From Diogma glabrata (lineage: Eukaryota > Arthropoda > Insecta > Diptera > Cylindrotomidae), in NCBI GenBank assembly GCA_963693315.1, contig OY856186.1, positions 233,343,541-233,407,540 of the forward strand: DNA of 64,000 bases, written 5' to 3'. A program made the position numbers and the translations under genes. Shown here piece by piece: positions 60,211 through 64,000 of this stretch. Every line of letters begins with the position of its first letter. The first letter of the stretch is position 1. The notes beneath the pieces were generated by a model. That model had not been told where the DNA came from and searched no databases. It saw nothing but the letters and a program-made list of their open reading frames with translations.

Positions 60211-61960
60211 AAACACAACACGGGCGAAATCGTCCGACGACGACGTTAGTAACATTAGAAAACATACATTTCAAACACAACTACAGCGATAAACGAAAAA
60301 GTTTTTTTCGTCGGAGAAAATTTAGATTCTATAAGGTAGAAACACAACACGGATGATAACGTCGGACGTTAAAAAAAAAAAACGTCTACAATTTCGCTGT
60401 TGTAACCACAACACAGGCGTCAGCGTAAAAAACTGTCAAAAATTAAATTGCATAAACTAAAATATAGTAGAATTATTTTGCCAGCGAATTTTTGACAGAT
60501 AGGACGCAGCAAGAAATAAAAGATAAGACAAAAAGTAAAATAAAGATGTATTATTTATTTTGGGATAAATTTGTTTTCAAAACAATTATATTAGTTAAAT
60601 TTCTACTTCTAGTTCGTACCATTTGTTTGTTGTGATATTTGTTTCCATAGGCGTCGTTATTTTTATTATAATTATTTTAAATTATCAAAATTTTGTTACA
60701 TTGCTTAAAAAATCAGAAATATTTTTACTAGTTTTTGGTTTTATATTATAATTGGTTGAATTTCAATAGTAATTTATTAATTTTATGCGTTTTTTTGTCC
60801 ATTTCCATGGGACCACAATAGTTTTTTTTAATATTTTAATCGAGACATTGAATGTGCAAACAATATGCGTATGTGCAAACAATATGCGCATAACAAACAA
60901 ATTTCGTGTTCGCTGGCAAAAAAATTCTACTATACTTTGTTCTTTGTCAAAATGAATTTCACAAATTTCAATTTTCAATTTCATTAATTTTTACTAATAA
61001 ATGAATAATAATAATTTTTCTACGAATAACTAATTTTAAAAATAAAATACAAAATACAAATTATGAAAATATGTAAATGAATAAAACCGAATTTTGAACA
61101 TAAACTGGAAATTCAGTTGACAATTCTCAAAACAAAACGATTACAACCTCAGAAACGCGAAAAACATCAGAAAATCATATTTTTCAGTTGGCAGCACTGT
61201 CATAAGAATATTAAAAATTACCCTTGCAGCCAAATAAAAATAAAATTGATATCTGGCAATAATCATTGCCGACGATAAATTAGAAATTTCTAATAATTTG
61301 TATTTTGTATTTTATTTTTAAAATTAGTTATTAGTAGAAAAATTATTATTATTTATTTATTAGTAAAAATTAGTTATTTTTAAAATTGAAATTTGTGAAA
61401 TTCATTTTGACAAAGAACAAAGTATTTTAATTTATGCAATTTTATTTTTGACAGCTTTTCACGCTGACGCCTTTGTTGTGGTTACAACAGCGAAATTTTA
61501 GACGTTTTTTTTATCGTCCGTGTTGTGTTTCTACCTTATTTCTAATTTATCGTCGGCGATGATTATTGCCAGATATCGATTTTATTTTTATTTGGCTGCA
61601 AGGGTATTTTTTAATATATTATTGTGACAGTGCCGCCAACTGAAAAATATGATTTTCTGATGTTTTTCGCGTTTCTGAGGTTGTAATCGTTTTGTTTTGA
61701 GTTGTCAACTGAATTATCAGTTTATGTTCAAAATTCGGTTTTATTCATTTATATATTTTCATAATTTGTATTTTGTGTTTTATTTTTAAAATTAGTTATT
61801 AGTAGAAAAATTATTATTATTTATTTATTAGCAAAAATTAGTGAAATTGAAAATTTAAATTTGTAAAATTCATTTTGACAAAGAACAAAGTATTTTAGCT
61901 TATGTGATTTTATTTTTGACAGTTTTTTACGCTGACGCCTGTGTTGTGGTTACAACAGCG
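60211..61960. mobile_element. Cluster of foldback elements D, nested and inverted
   Basis: About 360 bases at 60920-61280 return inverted at 61535-61893: GCAGTGCCGCC/GCAGCACTGTC region, TTTTTCGCGTTTCTGAGGTT and GACAAAGAACAAAGTA. A third partial copy lies at 61300-61535. The ends GCTGTTGTAACCACAACACA (60401), GTTGTGGTTACAACAGCGAA (61484) and the same word at 61943 bound the copies. CTAGAAACACAACACGGGCG (60216) and GTAGAAACACAACACGGATG (60338) mark further ends. No ORF of note. Confidence 0.7.
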
Positions 61961-62277
61961 AAAATATAGAGGGGCTGAAATCTCACAGCTCTGAGATATC
62001 AAAACTTCGGTCTGGGTTAAGAATTTGATATAGTTTTCGGCAAAAAACTTTTATGAGGACATGGTTTTTAGTTTTGGGCAGCGATGTATATCAAACATAA
62101 CTCTTTGTTAAAGTACAAATATTTTTTATCTCTGTTTAGATATGTATTACAAAACTAACACGAATTATCAATACGTTGCCGGAAAATTATAACAGATCAT
62201 AAATAAACATAATTTAGTGAAAAGATGATACACTCAGCAAACTACTGAAAAACCTCTCCATTTAGCGTTTCGAGAAA
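61961..62277 (-). repeat. Dispersed module M, inverted copy
   Basis: GAGGGGCTGAAATCTCAC through TTTGGGCAGCGATGTATATC to TTTAGCGTTTCGAGAAA is the reverse complement of 39392-39703. A shorter copy is at 14771-14912. Confidence 0.85.
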
Positions 62278-62429
62278 TTTTTTTTTTTTTTTTATTAATT
62301 AGTTAGACATGTTTAGCACACTAAATATGAAATTTTCATTATTCAGACTCTTTGAATATCCGAAGATACCATGTCAACTATAAAGGAAGGAAATGATGAA
62401 AATGGAAGGAAGTAGGATATAGGGACAAC

Positions 62430-64000
62430 TATACTAATTGTTTTAAATGATGATGTACATTCTCTTTAAATGATTGAGGGGAAAATTCATCGGGAAATAC
62501 AGAGGAAGGCATTGAGTTCCATAATTTGGCCACTCTATTAAAATAGTCATTCTGGAAGGACACACTTCTACAACGAGGTATTTGTACAACAAATGGATGA
62601 GATGACTCCGCAGCTCTTGTTTGTCGATTATACTGCGCACATGGTGGAAGGATGTTTTGGATTTCTTTAGAGGAGAACTCGCTAAAGTTATATTTATAGT
62701 ATATTGACAATTCAGCCACATTTCTTCTGTGCTGGAGCGAATCAAGCTGGTCCGTTAGTTCGGTATTACCAATCAACCGTATTGCTTTTCTCTGTACAGA
62801 GTCTAGACATTTTATTGTTGATTGACAAGCACCTCCCCAAACATGACAGCAGTATTACATACATGGGCGAATAAAGGACTTGAAGATTAGCAAAATTTGC
62901 TCGGGATTGAAATATTTTTTACATCGACTCAAGAATCCTAATTTTTGCATAGCCGATTTAGCGAGGTTGAACACATGTTTATTCCATTTCAGATTATTTT
63001 GAATTGACTCCAAGAAGTCGAACTGATTCAACCTCACGCAGTTCCTTATGGTTTATCTTAATAGGGAAATTTTTATGTCGCTCTATTCGTGAAAGACGGC
63101 AGTTTGGTTTTGGTTGGATTAAATGAAACAAGATTACGATCACCCAATCCATTATACGATCCGGGTCTTTGTTGATAGAATCAATCAGCAGCTCTCTATC
63201 AGTGGTAACTGCAGTATGAGATCGAAATTTGGGAGATGCATGTGATGCATGCAATGTGCTGTCATCAGCAATACTATTTATTGGGTGCACTGTGGAAATA
63301 AGTAAGTCATTAATGTATAGAAGAAACAAGGTTGGTGAGAGTGCAGAACCTTGGGGTACCCCAGCATTGGTTGTGAAAATATTGGATGTGATACCATCTA
63401 AATTAACATGAAATTGGCGACCAGTAAGAAAACTGTGAATCCATGAGACAGTAAGATGGTCTATGCCATAAGATTTTAATTTAGCTATGAGATTTTTATG
63501 CCACACTTTATCAAATGCTTTAGAAATGTCAAGTGAAATACTGAATGTCTCACCATGGTTTTCCAGTGATTTGTTCCAGAGATGGAATACGTAGGCTAAC
63601 AGAACACCTGTTGCATGACTTCTACGAAAACCATACTGCTTATCATCAATAATTCGCGACATTTTCAAATAATCTATTAGATTGTAGTTAACATATTTTT
63701 CAAATATTTTAGCCAAAACCGACAGAATTGCAATTGGTCTATAATTGTTAGGGTCTATCTTACTGCCTTTCTTTGATATGGGTTGAACGCTGGCCAGTTT
63801 CCAAGAATCGGGAAATATTCCGGTTTTATAAGATAAGTAGAAAAGTTTTGTTAAAATTGGAGCTAGTTGCCTAGCAAAGTTTTTAAGAATGAGGGGTGGA
63901 ATACCGTCGGGGCCAGCAGATTTGTTGATATTGATAGAAAGAAGCATTTTCCGTACAATATTGCAACGAAAAATAATTGGTTTCATTTTCGTTACAACTG
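62430..64000 (-). pseudogene. LINE ORF2 (RT and C-terminus), jockey/CR1-like
   Basis: The minus strand from 63986 to 62994 is open for 330 codons: NKSAGPDGIPPLILKNF, YRPIAILSVLAKIFEKYVN, LDISKAFDKVWHKNLI (first catalytic Asp), NAGVPQGSALSPTLFLLYIN and SIADDSTLHAS, where the usual aromatic residue before ADD is Ile. After a frameshift near 63010 come LKWNKHVFNLAKSAMQKLG and, in another frame, the C-terminal tail SLQHRRNVAELSIYYKY, VQIPRCRSVSFQNDYFN and VAKLWNSMPSSVFPDEF. It ends near 62430 without an RNase H. It continues left-to-right beyond the window, so the endonuclease may lie past 64000. Relatives are at 13226-13815 and 29890-29990. It is the best-preserved LINE here but is not intact. 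Confidence 0.85.

Overview
The window reads as AT-rich nuclear DNA of an animal, most likely an insect: spliceosomal introns, a tRNA-derived SINE, and an insect-type mix of CsRn1-like Ty3/gypsy, Ty1/copia, RTE, jockey/CR1-like LINEs, Tc1, hAT-like and Transib-like elements. No bacterial-style operon, rRNA or intact tRNA gene is visible. I cannot name the species.

Host gene. The only cellular coding sequence I can support is two minus-strand exons of ribose-phosphate pyrophosphokinase (PRPP synthetase): 22404-22587 (residues 42-102 in human PRPS1 numbering) and 17706-17804 (residues 103-135). A 4.6 kb intron crowded with small inverted-repeat elements separates them. I saw no exon for residues 1-41 up to base 64000 and none for residues 136 onward down to base 1. 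If the assembly is right, the whole window may be transcribed intron sequence of this one gene.

Layout. 1-11276: a near-identical tandem array (4.2 and 5.0 kb units plus a partial one). Each unit holds a minus-strand gypsy gag-protease-RT remnant, a 5'-truncated LINE with its target-site duplication, and a (GT)n-bearing repeat. 11277-17705: decayed repeats, a LINE fragment, a 1 kb foldback and a SINE. 17706-22587: the PRPP synthetase exons and intron, with nested inverted-repeat elements. 22588-34015: repeat family X, several inverted repeats, RTE and other LINE pieces, a 230 bp palindrome and a possible TATA promoter. 34016-41618: a hAT-like shell, interrupted by family X, interrupted by a copia element, interrupted by a minisatellite-bearing element. 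42031-46205: a tandem duplication whose second copy carries a Transib-like insertion, with the first copy as an empty site. 46249-50723: a gypsy RT-RNase H-integrase segment between long inverted repeats, itself split by a 1.73 kb element with a 10 bp duplication. 50724-64000: a hAT-type MITE, a second RTE copy, a perfect hairpin MITE, a Tc1 element with both ends, a foldback cluster, and a long LINE running off the right edge.

Almost every protein-like stretch outside the two exons is a broken transposon remnant. The elements do not cooperate as a system. Their value is in the nesting order and target-site duplications, from which a relative history can be read. Boundaries were read by eye without alignment software, so edges may be off by a few bases to tens of bases, and family names rest on motifs I recognised.
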